Assembly: GCA_027257055.1 (NCBI GenBank)
Contig: JAPVLO010000232.1
Span: forward strand, 3,100,001 to 3,164,000
Reading direction: 5' to 3'
DNA from: Cephalopachus bancanus
Lineage: Eukaryota; Chordata; Mammalia; Primates; Tarsiidae
DNA length: 64,000 nucleotides
Shown here piece after piece: positions 1 through 11,779 of the stretch. The notes beneath the pieces were generated by a model. The model was given only the letters and a program-made list of their open reading frames with translations, had not been told where the DNA came from and searched no databases. The position numbers and the translations under genes are program-made. Numbering within the stretch: position 1 is the stretch's first letter; the number at the start of each line of letters is the position of its first letter.

Positions 1-529
1 TCATCGTGGAGTTTATGATATTTAAAAATGAGAAGCAATTATCCCACCAGAGAAAACAGCTAAGTAAAGTAACAGATTATCCATTCAATGGAAAGATAGG
101 GGCTTGCTCCCCACCCCACAGAAGAAGGAAAAAAAGAAATGTTTAACTTCCTTTAGGTTTTAGCCCCTGGTGAATAGATTTAGGAATTCAGGAATAAGAA
201 CAGCCACATAACAATATCTTATAATGTTCCCAACTGTAACAATTCTTCTCTAAAACAAAAAAGTAAAAATAAAAACTTGGCATTTCCACATTCTACAAAT
301 ACACCCATTCATGAGGTCAATAGAGATGAAAAAGTAGGAAATAATTTTTAAAAGGGGGTAGATTAACAAGCCTATTTTAAACAATGAAGGCTAAAACCCT
401 ATTTATTCTTGTTGTCTCTGAAATTCTTCAGTCATTTGTTACGTGGGTCAATGTTCATTCTTGATTCATTCAAATACTTACTGATGTCTAACTCCTACAG
501 AGAAAGGTACTAGTAGCTGAGCAAGATTC
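1..529. other. Intronic sequence, no recognised feature
   Basis: A/T-rich sequence with no splice-flanked coding segment, no RNA gene and no repeat family that I can name. Confidence 0.6.
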
Positions 530-838
530 TTTTTATTTTTATTTATTTATGTATTTGAGTCAGGGTCTCATTCTGTCACCCAGGGTGGAGTGCAGTGGCA
601 TCCCTGCGGCCACCACAGCCTGGATCTGCTGAGCTCAGGTGATCCTTCCGCCTAAGCCTTCCAAGAGGCTGGAACTACAGGTATGTGTCACCATGCTCGG
701 TTAATTGTTTCAATTTACTGTAGAGATGAAGTCTCATCAAGTTGTCCAGGCTGGTCTTAAACTCTTGTGCTCAGGCAATTCTCTTGCCTCTGCCTCCCAA
801 AGTGCTGGGATTAGAGGTGTGAGCCACCAGGCCCAGCC
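530..838 (-). mobile_element. Old full-length Alu (AluJ-like), minus orientation
   Basis: A T-rich tract (the Alu A-tail in reverse) is followed by both Alu arms in reverse complement, including 'ggagtgcagtggca' and 'caaagtgctgggatta', ending gagccaccaggcccagcc. It carries many scattered substitutions, so it is an early Alu. No clear target-site duplication remains. Short reading frames across it are not genes. Confidence 0.9.
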
Positions 839-3289
839 GAGCTGTTTTTTAGAAAGCAATTACAACCTACTCTCTAGTGCTTACAACCTACTGGGATGTA
901 ACATCTTACTAGAAAGTCTCTGGAAAGAGGGGGAGGCGCTGGAGATTCCTCCTTTACAAGTGAACACAAGTCCTTCAGGGCAAGAGTTTCAATATAGGAG
1001 GCAGGTAGAGACCTAAGATCTCCAGCAGGAAATATTGTTAGGAATCAATTATTTCTTCTTTTTATCTCATTTGATATTATGATGAAAACCAGCCAAGGAA
1101 AAAGTGAGGTAAGAAGCTGCTGTCTTCATTTAACCTACCAGAAATAATGTCTTCCTTTTCCCTTGCTTTTACCTTAAGCAAGGTTACATACAGGGTTGGT
1201 GTCACAGAAGTATTAAGTGTGAGAACCAAATCTGTCTAGGCCTAATGCTGAGTTCAAGTCTTGAGACATCAAACACTGCAGTGCCTTCAGTACAAAGCAG
1301 CAGGTGGTGCCCTGTGAAGTACTTCACACAGTTGTGCTTTTCTTTGCCATGGAGGTCTTATACTTATTTATTAACAGTCTAGTAAGAATGAACCGCAATG
1401 CCCAAGCCAAAGAAGATCCACCACAAATGATACATCTACCTCAAGTTTTAATTTAATTGATTTGAGTGCATACTCTGATGAATTGTCACATGGCTTCCCC
1501 CAGTTCTAGCAATGCACATAAAGCTATACGAGTGAGTAGAAAAGTCTTAATTTAAGGGTTAAAAATCTCAGATATGAATTGGAAAAAGCTTTCAAAAGTG
1601 GCAAAGGAATCAGCTATCGATTTCAAAGACATGTTTATCTTTTTGTATTTCAAAGGAAAGGCCTTTTGAAAGATGTGCATAGAAACAAGCATGTGAATAG
1701 AGGCTCATTGAAAAGTCTCGCTTTCAGGTACAATGGCTCTCCCTCAGAAGACTTTGTGCAGGATCCCAGAGTCTCTAAGGTGCATTTCACAGGCTGCTGC
1801 GTGCACCCAGGACCCGGGATCCTCTCTGTCAGCTTCTGCTTCATGTTCATTAGTATATTCCAGCATTATGGCCCCAAACTCTACTTAAGCTTCACCCCTC
1901 AGCTGCAGAAATGCAGTTCATTCATGCAGCACTGAAACATGACAGAATGTGTTGTATTTATAAAAATGCAAAAAGAGGGGGAGGATGGGATGGGAGAAGA
2001 TAACCATGGAGGACCAGTAGGCGAGTTTGACAAGTCTTCTAGAAATATTCATGAAAATCTGTCCCTGAAAACTGCTGGTATTTGGTAGCCAATCTTTTCC
2101 ACGTGGCTTTTCTGAAAATGTTCTTAGAAAGATCCCACAAAGGGGTGATAATAAAATGCATCTCATCAAACCATCTTCCAGTCTAGGATGATGTCATGTT
2201 CTCACGTCTTCCATGTGGGTTACAACTCCCTCCCCCGGTCCATCTCACTGATGCCATCTTCATTACACTGTGCATTTGGTAAGTCCAGATCCTCCAAGCA
2301 GGACCTGTGGGACCGTGAGATGCAGCCCCACCAGAGATGAAGCAGAAGTACTGTTCCTTCTCACAAAGGCCAACTCGAGAGTCAGGGTGCTGAGGTCTGC
2401 AAAGATGCTTTAAAGAACAGCATATTTGCCCACAGCAAGGGTCTCCTGTACAACCCCCAGAATCTGAACACATCTCCAGGAAAGAGAAGTGATCTTTTTG
2501 AAAAAGGTCTTTATTAAAAAGACAAATGTGAACTATAAATGGAATCTGAGGTAAATAATGAGAATTAGGCTCTGAAATGATTCCTTTTCCTAGCACACAT
2601 TCCCAGAAATTACAGACCAAAAAAGCCTGTAATAACCAGGCTGTGGTCGGATTTTGGCTTATTGCTCAGTGTGGCCCAAATGTTCCCAGACCAAATCCAT
2701 CAGTGCTGGATGTAAATGGCCTCATGCTGGGCTTGGTTTCAACAGGATTCTCTGCCTGGTGAAGCCCTCTCTCCAACTACAGGCCAAGTTATTAAGAAAT
2801 TGTTTGTCATCTTAGATTGGATTGATCATTTGTTTCCCTGAATTCTTTTTCTCATCATTTACTCATTACACACCTCCTCCTGATAGAAGGAGACATTTAT
2901 TAGCTTCTGCATTCATTGCATTGGCAAACAGAAACATTCTGCTGCATTTCCTGGGGGTTCACTCATTTATCTATTGGATAAGAGACTGAAGTTTTCTACA
3001 GGGCAGAAAAATTAAAATATCAGTCAGGCTGACAGCCAGGAAAATGAGGGTCTCTCTGCAACAAGAGGCTTGCCGCAGCTCTTGGTTTATGAGGAGCTGC
3101 AATGTTATTTCACCAAACCACCACTTCATATATAACAAAAATTGTGGGCTATTAGCTGGTGACTAGCATTCCAAATGAATAATACACATGGTACACTGCA
3201 AAGTACCTGAGATGCAAAGCAGACTGCTCTTTTAAGTAGAAAATACAGCAAAAGGCTTACAAAGATCCATTTCTACAGGGAGTCAGGGA
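839..3289. other. Intronic sequence, no recognised feature
   Basis: About 2.4 kb without a repeat that I can name. A 145-codon minus-strand frame at 2183-2620 and a 118-codon plus frame at 1579-1935 have no recognisable domain and no convincing splice sites, so I treat both as chance. Confidence 0.55.
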
Positions 3290-3620
3290 GAGAAGACCAT
3301 CTTATTAGACCCATGACACTGGAGCTAGAATCATAGCATTTTAAGTTTGTAAGGGACCTTCCAGGTCAGTAAATCCTTTTGCGAGAATCTTCTTTGCAGT
3401 CTTCCTGACAAGTGATCCTTCTCTTGTGCCTGAAACGCTTCTGGTGATGGGGAAACTGGCATGTCTCACAAGGCAGTCTGTCTTAGAGTTGAAGACCTCT
3501 GGTCAGCAGGGGTCACTTGCTAAAGGGAGCCTGGCTGCTTGTGACCCTTGGGCAAGTCGTTCCACCCCTCTGGGTCTCGTTGTGGAAATCAGCTACCCAC
3601 CCTTGCATGGAGAGAAGCAG
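3290..3620 (+). repeat. Ancient SINE/LINE relic (MIR/L3-like)
   Basis: The stretch 'agaatcatagcatttta...aagggacctt' resembles the L3/MIR3-type sequence found in many mammals. A further part, 'cttgtgacccttgggcaagtcg', resembles the MIR core. Both are strongly diverged, so family assignment is tentative. Confidence 0.5.
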
Positions 3621-4558
3621 AGTTGAAGGTGAGAAATGCCATGCAGAGGCTCAGTGCCCTCATCCCAGCCAAGACGGCATGCCCCTCAGACGAAGGACAA
3701 CTCCCTGTATTGCCCAGTGCCACGCTCGCCCAGAGCTGGGCTTTCTTCAGCTCTTTTTCAATTCTTCACTTCTTTGTCCCTCTTATCTCTTTGGCTTCAC
3801 TTTCCTTGAACCAACTTTTATGATACACCATTCTTGACAAAATACAAAAGCAATAACACAATGTAATATCTGCTCGGCTGTGAGCACAGCCCCTCACAGT
3901 GGCCTCTCCCAGCCCTTGCCCCAGTCATCCTGATTCTCTGCTAGCAACTTCTGGGTTTTAGCCCTCAGTTCAACAAAGTAGAGCCTAGTGTTGTGCCAGG
4001 TCCTGGTTGCATAAAGAAAAATCAGTTTCCAGTCCTCTGCCCTGTGACAAGTTACCCATTAGAAGACTCCAGCCTTCCCGATAAATAATATGCTTAAAAT
4101 ATTGCTCATGTCCCATCAAATCGTTTTGGGGAGAAGAAAGAGTATATATGCCAATAATAATATCTTTACAAATCAGTGACATCTCTTAGCTAAGTGTCCA
4201 TACAGACATTTTTTCTAAATAGCTCTTAAATCTGATCTGAGGATGTCCTGGGTAGTTAAACTGTTTGATGTACAGATATTCAGATTGCAAACTGATCCGT
4301 TCAATTAATACCCAGCAGCCTCAGTCCACCATCAGTAAGAGATCCTCATTCACAATCTTCACAGTCTTAGTTACCGTCACCGAACGCCAAAGAAGCAAGT
4401 CATGCATCCATGTATTTGATACTCTCACTAAAAGCCCCCTTAAATGTTTAATTATAGCTTAGCAGCCTATGAAACACAGCAACAAAACTTGTCAAAGATT
4501 AATTCATGCTCACATGCTCAAAACAGGTGATATTAACATAAGGCTACTGGTTTAGTGG

Positions 4559-4559
<1 letters not shown>
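3621..4559. other. Intronic sequence, no recognised feature
   Basis: Mixed-composition sequence with no nameable repeat or coding segment. It ends at the left flank of the CA block ('ctactggtttagtggtt'). Confidence 0.5.
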
Positions 4560-4600
<41 letters not shown>

Positions 4601-4615
4601 TCTGGTTTAGTGGTT

Positions 4616-4666
<51 letters not shown>

Positions 4667-4712
4667 GAAGCAAAACACACACACACACACACACCTATCT
4701 GGTTTAGTGGTT

Positions 4713-4745
<33 letters not shown>

Positions 4746-4756
4746 CTGAAGCGGTT

Positions 4757-4819
<63 letters not shown>
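4560..4819. repeat. Compound CA microsatellite with duplicated flanks
   Basis: Five separate (CA)n tracts are interrupted by two spacer types: 'tatctggtttagtggttgac' (near 4600 and 4697) and 'ctgaagcaaaa' or a variant (near 4665, 4744 and at the right edge). The first spacer matches the left flank of the array and the second matches the right flank. The block therefore looks like repeated duplication of flank-(CA)n-flank units. Long Thr-His and Val-Cys reading frames on both strands are by-products of the repeat. Confidence 0.95.
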
Positions 4820-4821
<2 letters not shown>

Positions 4822-5154
4822 GAAGCAAAATGACCAAATGCTAGTGTTTCCCTTACTTGTGTTAACTGTTAGAGAACCAGCGTGGATACAAAGCAGCAGA
4901 GTTTCCTTAGGGAGGTTCACAGGTTAACGGTGCCTACAGATTCCACTACACAACACAGGAGGGGAAGCGAGATTTTTCAATTCAGTTCCATCATTTATCT
5001 TATCCAAGTAAAAGTCTCTCAACTGCCCTTATTTCATAAAGATACATTGTTTTGAACACTCCTCTACAAGAGAGGGACACAAAGATCATTCCACGCAGTC
5101 TTTGTCCTCAACTACTGTTGGACTTGCCAGGGAGTTGAGCTGTGTTATCTGCAT

Positions 5155-5385
5155 GTTCAACATCCACGACACAAAACCATGTGCCAGGCACTACGCTATG
5201 TGCTTTACATGGGAGGTGTCATTCAAACCTTACAGTAACCCTATCAGGTTGGTACTATTATCCCCATTTTCCAGATGAGGAAACTGAGGCTCAAAGAAGT
5301 GGAACAATTCACCAAATTCTTTGAACTTGTCACTGGTACTGCCAGGATCGAATTTAAGCATCCTAGCTCCAGAGATGATATTCTT
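5155..5385 (-). repeat. MIR SINE relic, reverse orientation
   Basis: Recognised by 'gtgccaggcactacgctatg', 'tattatccccattttccagatg' and 'gaggaaactgaggctc', which are the reverse complement of the MIR consensus. It is an old tRNA-derived SINE with no coding function. Confidence 0.9.
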
Positions 5386-5566
5386 AACAGCTATAATACA
5401 ATTATTTCCACGTAGCTATATCAACTTGATTGTCTTATAAAGAGATCACAACTAGACAAATTAATTAGAAGGCTTCATGGAGCAGGTAGCATTTAGCCTC
5501 TTGCTGAATCCCATTACCTTCCCTGAATCTACTATGAGAGATTTATGTTATTATATTTAAAAAATA

Positions 5567-5714
5567 CAGCCTGGTACAGTGGCTTACAAATGTAATTTCA
5601 GCACTTTGGGAGGCCAAGGCAGGAAGATTGCTTGAGGCCAGAAGTTCGAGACCAGCCTGGGCCACACAGTAAGACCCTGTTTCTACAAAAATAAAAACAA
5701 AATAAAATAAAAAT
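5567..5714 (+). mobile_element. Free left Alu monomer (FLAM)
   Basis: One Alu left arm only ('agcactttgggaggccaagg', 'gttcgagaccagcctgggcc') followed directly by an A-rich tail, with no right arm. This fits the fossil left-arm monomers that predate dimeric Alu. Confidence 0.85.
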
Positions 5715-6179
5715 TTCTAGTTAAAGATTTTACTTAGCTTAAGAGGGTAGGGGAGCTTAAGTCAATTGTAATTACAAATGAAAGAGATATGGCTACTAAG
5801 ACTCTGTGATGTTTTTGTTCTTAAATCTCTATTTCACAAACTGAAGACAAAAAAAAAACCAAACAAGTAGCAGAAAAAAATCGCTAATGAGTCAATGAAC
5901 ATGTAACTTCTCCAACATAGCAATTATAAAGGTCAAAACTTATTTTCACCCTATACAAATGAAATCTAAATGAACTCCAACTATATATTATAAGACCCAG
6001 AATCAAATTTAGATTAATCAAAGATTTTCTCTGTAGACGATGCTCTTATTATCTTATCTTTTGCTTTTGTCTAGTCCAAATTCCTGCTTCCTCATGATGA
6101 TGGAGAACTGCTTCTCTGAATAATTAGCATAAGTCCTGTACTCGTTACCATTCAATCTCAGTGGAAGAGGTCCTCTGCC

Positions 6180-6640
6180 AGATTCTTATCCTCCCCAAAG
6201 AAATCACTGCCAGTTCAGACCTCAGGGCTTCTTCAAGGTCCACTTTCTTCCAGTATCCAAGAAGCTCTTCCAGTCTCACGGTTGAAACACGCCCCCCCAT
6301 AGGCCGACAACTCCCAAATTTACATATTCACCCAGACCTTGCCTCAGACTCCATACTCCCCCATCCAAATGTTTCACTGGCATCAACTGGCGATCACAGA
6401 GGCACTTCAAATGTAAATAAATAAAAAGCTGGTTTGTGACTTGTGCACCCACAGTCATTTCCTTGCTTCAACAAGCAATTGCCTTCTCTTGGTCTTCCCT
6501 GGCTCTGTGACTGGTTCTACTGTTCACTCTTGCTACAGTCAGAGACTTGGGAGACATCCCTCTTCCTTGGCCTTGCCCACTCCATCACAGGAGATGCTTC
6601 AGATTTCCTGCGTTTGGGCAAGCTAGCTTCCTTTATCCCT
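6180..6640 (+). repeat. L2 LINE fragment, internal part
   Basis: C/T-rich sequence resembling the 3' coding part of L2, including a 'cttgggagacatccctcttcc' segment like the L2 'gagtcatcc...cctctc' motif. It is heavily diverged. Reading frames through it (for example 6161-6424) are broken L2 or chance. Confidence 0.6.
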
Positions 6641-6876
6641 CTTTAAAGACAGGCAGTGGGTGTGGATTTCAAGAGTAATGTGTAAGCAAAGATGGTTTTC
6701 AGCAAATCAGCAACAGGATCTGACTCAAGTTCTTTAAAGACTGCTGTATGCAGCTCTTGGCTGGAGAACAACGGCAGAGGGGGCAGAGGACGGCGGTCAG
6801 GAGACAACTGAGGAAGCGATTACAAGAGTTTAGGGAAGAGACAGGGGAGGCTTGGTCTATGGTGGCAAGAAAACTT

Positions 6877-7040
6877 GATAGTGGGACATAGTGGCACATA
6901 CCTGCAGTTCCAGCTACTGGAAGGCTGAGGCGGAAGGATTATTTCAGCCTAGCAGGTTGAGGCTGTGGTGGCTTTGAGTGTGCCACTGCACTCCAGCCTG
7001 GGCAACAGAGAGAGACTCTGACTTAAAAAAAAAAAAAAAG
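6877..7040 (+). mobile_element. Free right Alu monomer (FRAM)
   Basis: A single Alu right arm ('ttccagctactggaaggctg', 'cactgcactccagcctgggc') with an A-tail. A short direct repeat, aagaaaact, on both sides is a likely target-site duplication. Confidence 0.8.
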
Positions 7041-7299
7041 AAAACTAGAAAGGAGACAGAACTGAGCTGTTTTCAAAGTTGAATCAACAGAACTTCCCAA
7101 AGAACTCAGTAAGAAAGGAGGGGAAAGTAAGGTTCACAAACACGTTATGGAGTTTGAGCTCTGGCCACTGAGTCCATGCAGGAGCCGTTTCCTGAAGGAA
7201 GAGGACTGGCGGCTGGAACCAGGACCTGGCATCAGAAAACCTGGCATTGGAGGACTCCAGCGTCAGCTAGTCTCTGAGTGGGCATGAGTGAGAGTCAGA

Positions 7300-7640
7300 T
7301 CCTGCAGAAGCGCTCACCTCTGATGCCACATCAGACGTCTCTAGGGAACTTTCCTCCTCCTTCCTCTTCAGGGCTTTGTCACCAGACCACCTCCTCTAAA
7401 ACAGACCCTCTCCCATCTGCTTCCTCTCACAGCATCCATGCTTCTTCAAGCACATGTTTTGTAATCTAATTACTTTGGCTTATTTGACTTTGTTTTCTGT
7501 CTTCCATTTGCTATACTCTAAGTTCTGTGACAGCAAGGAACATGTCCTTCATGTCTGCTGTGGGTTCCTGTGTTCCTACATCAGGTCTTGGGTCATAGAT
7601 GGAACTCAACAGATGTGTGCACAATCCATTATCCTCAGCA
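7300..7640 (+). repeat. L2 LINE fragment, 3' end
   Basis: Resembles the L2 3' end: a C/T-rich coding tail, then 'ctctaagttctgtgacagca' and a degenerate 'gatggaactcaacagatg' in place of the usual 'gtgctcaataaatgtt'. It may be the same L2 copy as 6180-6640 with an Alu monomer in between. Confidence 0.55.
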
Positions 7641-7666
7641 AATTCTGGGGAAAGAGATATCTAAAA

Positions 7667-7960
7667 CAGACATTGACAACTTTTTCCATAAATGGTCAGA
7701 AAGTAAATATCTCCAGCTCCATGGGTCATATGGTCTCTGTCACAACTATTCAGCTCTGTTGTAGTGTGAAAGTGGCCACACACAATATACAAACAAATGC
7801 GTATGGCTGTCTTACAACAAAACTATTTATGAACACTGAAATTTGAAGTTCACAGAATTTTCATGTGTCGTGAAATTATTCTCTTGATTTTTCCCCCAAG
7901 TATTTAGAAATGTAAAAATTGTTCTTAGTTTGTTGGCGTCTGGTCTAGCCAACATTCAAG
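7667..7960. mobile_element. Non-autonomous hAT-type DNA transposon (MITE)
   Basis: Matches a familiar mammalian hAT MITE with 'aaatggtcagaaagtaaata', 'catatggtctctgtcacaac' and 'aactatttatgaacactgaa'. It is the longer variant containing 'ttttcatgtgtcgtgaaatt'. I am not certain of the subfamily name. A shorter copy in the opposite orientation lies at 62858-63065. Confidence 0.75.
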
Positions 7961-7971
7961 CATCAGGAGTC

Positions 7972-8091
7972 AAGAAATAGGAAGGTGCCAGAGCCCAGCA
8001 GGTCGAGGCTGCGATAGCCGGGAGCGACCCCTGCACTCCAGTCTGGGCGACAGTGAGACTCCAATTCAAAAAAAAAAAGAAATAGGAAGGT
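7972..8091 (+). mobile_element. 5'-truncated young Alu with 15-bp target-site duplication
   Basis: Only the last part of the right arm is present ('ccagcaggtcgaggctgcga' to 'gactccaattc') plus an A-tail. It is bounded by perfect direct repeats, aagaaataggaaggt, at 7972-7986 and 8077-8091. The body matches the young local Alu subfamily seen at 14973 and 52578. Confidence 0.93.
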
Positions 8092-8259
8092 AAAAAAAAA
8101 TGTTAAAATGGGTGATCAGTACAACTTTTATAATTTATCAAACTGTAAAATAATTCCTATCTGTACATATGTTACCCTCCCACAAGCGTACTTTATTTTA
8201 AAAAAAAGAAACCATATCCATGAATCTTGACACCCAGCACTTAATGTTTATTGACAGGA

Positions 8260-8302
8260 AGGAAGAAGGGAGGGAGGGAGGGAGACTGGGGGGGAGGAGA
8301 AA
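8260..8302. repeat. GGGA-rich simple repeat
   Basis: A run of gggagggagggag units followed by a G tract; purine-rich on the plus strand. Confidence 0.85.
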
Positions 8303-8479
8303 AGAGAAATACCTTGATTTTATGACCACCATAATACTAGGATAGGAAATTGAATATGGGCATACCTCAGATATTGGAAGTTTGGCTTCAGACTACCACA
8401 ATACAGTGAGTTACACAAACTTTTTGCTTTCCCAGTAAATATAAAAGTTAAATTTATACTACACGTAGTCTACTAAGTG

Positions 8480-9880
8480 AGCAATAGCATTATGTGGGGG
8501 GAAAGCAATGTATGTAACCTTAATTTAAAAAATAATTTCTTGTTGAAAAAATGTAAACAAGCACCCGACTCTTCAGGTCTTACCTCAGTGTGGATGGTGC
8601 TTACTGACCAGGCAGTGGCTGTCAATTTCTTAAAATAGGACAATAATGGCGTTTGCTCTATCAATTACTCTTTCTTTAAGCTGAGATGTAATGCTGTTAG
8701 AGAACATTTACCCCCCCAGTAAAATTTCTTTCAAAACTGGAGTCAGTTCTCTCAAACCCTGCTGCTGCTTTATCAACTAAGTTTATAGAATATTCTAAAT
8801 CCTTTGTTGTCATTTCAACAATATTAACAACATCTTCACCAAGTGTAGCGTCTATCTCAAGAAACCACTTTCTTTGCTCACCAATAGGAAACATCATCAG
8901 TTGTTCAAGTTTCATCATGAGATGACACCAATTCAGTCCCAGTTCAGGCTCCACTTCTAGTTCTCATTCTCTAGCTGTTTCAACCACATCTGCAATTTCT
9001 TTCTTTGCTAAAGTACTGAGCTTCTCCAAGTTATCCATCTGGTTTAGAGTCAACTTTGTCCAAACTCCTGTTGACAGTCTGACCACACATGAATCACAAA
9101 TATTATTAATGGCATCTAGAAGGGTAAAGTGTTTGATTTACTTTGCCCGTATCTACCAGAGGAATCACTATGTATGACAGATTTAGCCTTACAAAATATT
9201 GAAAGTCGAATGACTCCTTGATCCACTGGTTGCAGAATGAATGCTGTGTTAGCAGACACAAAAACGTGTCTCCATCAGTGCTCTTTGGTGACTAGGCGCA
9301 TTGTCAATGAGCAGTAATACTTTAAAAGAAATATTTTTGTGTGAGCAGGAGGTTTCAACAGCTAGCTCAAAACATTTAGTAAGCCACGCTGTAAACAGAT
9401 GTGCTGTCATCCAGGCTTTGTTGTTCCATTTACGGAGCACAAGCAGAGCATATTTAGCACAATTCTTAAGGGCTCTGAGATTTTTGAATCATAAATGAGC
9501 ACTGGCCTCAAATCAAAATCACCAGCTACAATAACCCATAACAAGAGTCAACCTATTATTTGGCATTGCCTTCTCCTCTCTACCCATGAAAGTCCGAAAT
9601 GGCACCTTCTTCTGATAAAAGCCTGCTTTGTCAACATTGAGAATCTATTGTGAGTGCAGCCATCTTCATCATGGATCGCAGCGGGATCTCCTGGAACTTG
9701 CTGCAGCTTCCCATCAGCACTTGCTGCTTCACCTTGAGCTTTCATGCGATGGAGACAGCTTCTTTCCTTACACATCATGAACCAGCCTCTGCTAGCCTCA
9801 GGCTTTTCTTCTGTAGCCTCCTCACCTCTTTTGCCCTTCACAGCACTGAAGTGTGTGAGGGCCTTGCTCTGGGTTAGGCT
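8480..9880 (-). pseudogene. Broken Tigger1 transposase
   Basis: Pieces of a pogo-family transposase appear in order on the minus strand: GEEATEEKPEASRGWF (about 9750-9840), NNKAWMTAHLFTAWL with LLIDNAPSH (9249-9440, the second catalytic Asp of the DDE triad), a PVDQGV segment in another frame near 9225 (third Asp), then [20 protein letters not shown] (8697-8954) and QTPLLSYFKKL (8473-8664). They lie in different frames with stop codons between them, so no protein can be made. The first catalytic Asp region is corrupted near 9620. Confidence 0.88.
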
Positions 9881-9980
9881 TTGGCTTCAGGGAATGCTGT
9901 GGCTGGTCTGATCTTCCATCAAACTGTTTTGCTTTCTTATCACTTGTATGTTCACTAGAGTAGCACTTTTAATTTCCCTT

Positions 9981-10083
9981 AAGAACTTTTCCTTTTCTTT
10001 TCTTTCTTTCTTTCTTTTATTTTTTATTTATTTGAGTTGGAGTCTCACTCTGTTGCCCAGGCTGGCAAGAACTTTTCCTTTTC
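9981..10083 (-). mobile_element. Short 5'-truncated Alu inserted into Tigger1
   Basis: A minus-orientation Alu fragment of only about 33 nt of body ('gagttggagtctcactctg' onward) plus a T/TTTC-rich tail. It is flanked by perfect 17-bp duplications of Tigger1 sequence (aagaacttttccttttc at 9981-9997 and 10067-10083). This is a clear LINE-1-driven insertion. Confidence 0.92.
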
Positions 10084-10404
10084 ATTCCTAACTTGGCCAA
10101 CTGGCACAAGAGGCCTGGCTCTCAGCCTGAGGTGGCTTTCCAAATGCCCTCCTCACGAACCTTCAGCATGTCAAGCTTTTGATTTAAAGAGAGAGACATG
10201 CGACTCTTCCTTTCACTTGAACCTTAGGCCGTTGTAAGGTTGCTGATCGGTCTACTTCCAATATTGTTGTGTTTCAGGAAATCTAGGGCCCCAGGAGAGG
10301 AAGAAAGATAAGGGAAGGCCTGGTTGGTGGGGCAGCAGGAACACACAACACATTTATCGATTAAGTTTGTCTTTTTATATGGTGGTGGTTCAGGGTGGCT
10401 CAAA

Positions 10405-10510
10405 ACAATTATAATAGATCACATCACACATCACCATAACATACATATCACAGATCACATCAAAGACCACCCTGACACACATATCACAGATCACCATAAC
10501 ACATGTAATA
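10405..10510. repeat. Short tandem repeat grown inside Tigger1
   Basis: The Tigger1 segment 'atcacagatcaccataacac' is present in about three imperfect copies, whereas the consensus (from memory) has about one. This looks like local slippage or duplication after insertion. Confidence 0.7.
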
Positions 10511-10701
10511 GTGAAAAGGGTTGCAATGCTCATGTGATGAGCAATATGTGACAGAGACATGAAGGGAACTCGTGCTGTTGGAAAAGCAGCACTGACAGAC
10601 TTGCTTAACCAGAGTTGCCACAAGCCTTAAATTCTGGGGAGAGTGGGGGAAGGGAAAGGGCATTATCTGCAAAGTACAATAAAATACAGCATGACCGCCT
10701 G

Positions 10702-11779
10702 TGATCTGTTGTTCATCTGGCATATCCCAGATAAATAGAAGAAATGTGTCCCAAGCCTGCAACAAGGACAAAAACTTAAATTTCTCTGGATTTTGGGACT
10801 ATCCAGTCATATTGAGAAACACATCAATTAAAACAGAAAAAAAAAAAGAGTGGCAATATAGTGAACTTAAAATTTCAAATTAAAACAATGATTGAACAAA
10901 TTGCAAAGATCCCCAAAGGAAACGTAAAACGTTCTCGTGTATTGCCCCGTAGATCATCCCACTGATCACTAGGATAGATTCTAAACATAAACCTAGTTCA
11001 TTAAAACTTCATTTTCTATCATCAAAAATGTTAAAAGAGACCATTAAAATGAATTTTAATTTGTCAGAAATGGGGGATTATGGTACAAAGAGACGTTTGA
11101 ACACCTAATAAAATCATGCCAAACATATTAGATAGCAATAGCATATCAATGAGGGTCTTCACTTGAGAAAAAGTTATAGGGAGAGGAAGAAAGGGAAGGA
11201 TGAGCCCCGATGCTGAGGAAGAGGAGGGGGCATGTGCTCAAGTCCCCCCCCCACCCCCCGGCGGCACCCAGGTGCTGCCGCCTCTGTGACTGAGCTGACA
11301 ATGACTGGACTGTCGTGACTGTCGACAGCGGGAGACCTCCGGGGAATCCAGTCTTTGTTTTAACTACAGAAAAGGTTATAGGACAGTGGGGGGCTCCAGA
11401 CACCTGAAAGCAGGAAGGAGAATTCACCCAAAGGGGAGAGGGAAAAACACATAAACCAGAGATTCAGTTCCAGGAGGATAGGTACAAGTAAAAGGGAACA
11501 GGTCTTCTTTGCTGCAACAGGGGAGGGAATCAATGAAAGCCCAGAAGGGATCATGGAGGAGGGAATACCACATGTCAGTCTCACAGCCGTGCGGACAGCA
11601 AACCACTTCTCTCTTGTCTATGGATCCCGCAAGGGGAGTAGTTCTGGCCTGATTACTATTAAACATTCATGTGGCCAATCCACACATTGCTTATCTTTAG
11701 CAGGAACAAGGGATCAAAGGGCCCACTCGATCAGCTCCTTTGCGTATAACACAATCCCAACCCAACTAAAACCTCCTGT
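10702..11779. other. Intronic sequence, unclassified
   Basis: No named repeat. A C-rich run near 11250 and a purine-rich tract near 11160-11240 are present. Several short frames overlap at 11360-11800 with no recognisable domains. Confidence 0.5.

Larger units (their letters stand above)
8357..10701 (-). mobile_element. Nearly full-length Tigger1 DNA transposon
   Basis: The left end, 'gggcatacctcagatattgg', is the Tigger1 terminal inverted repeat. The sequence stays collinear with Tigger1 through the noncoding end, the transposase on the minus strand, the 'caacacatttatcgattaag' region and the far end near 10701, where the second inverted repeat is worn. At about 2.3 kb it is close to the 2.4 kb of intact Tigger1. 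Tigger1 is a pogo-like Tc1/mariner cut-and-paste element, long inactive in primates. Later events inside it are an Alu fragment at 9981-10083 and an expanded short tandem repeat at 10405-10510. Confidence 0.9.

Noticed and set aside
2183..2620. 145-codon minus-strand frame
   Set aside because: No recognised domain, no good splice sites and no similarity that I can recall; length is within chance for 64 kb.
4552..4920. Long Cys-Val and Thr-His reading frames on both strands
   Set aside because: They are translations of the CA microsatellite and have no independent support.
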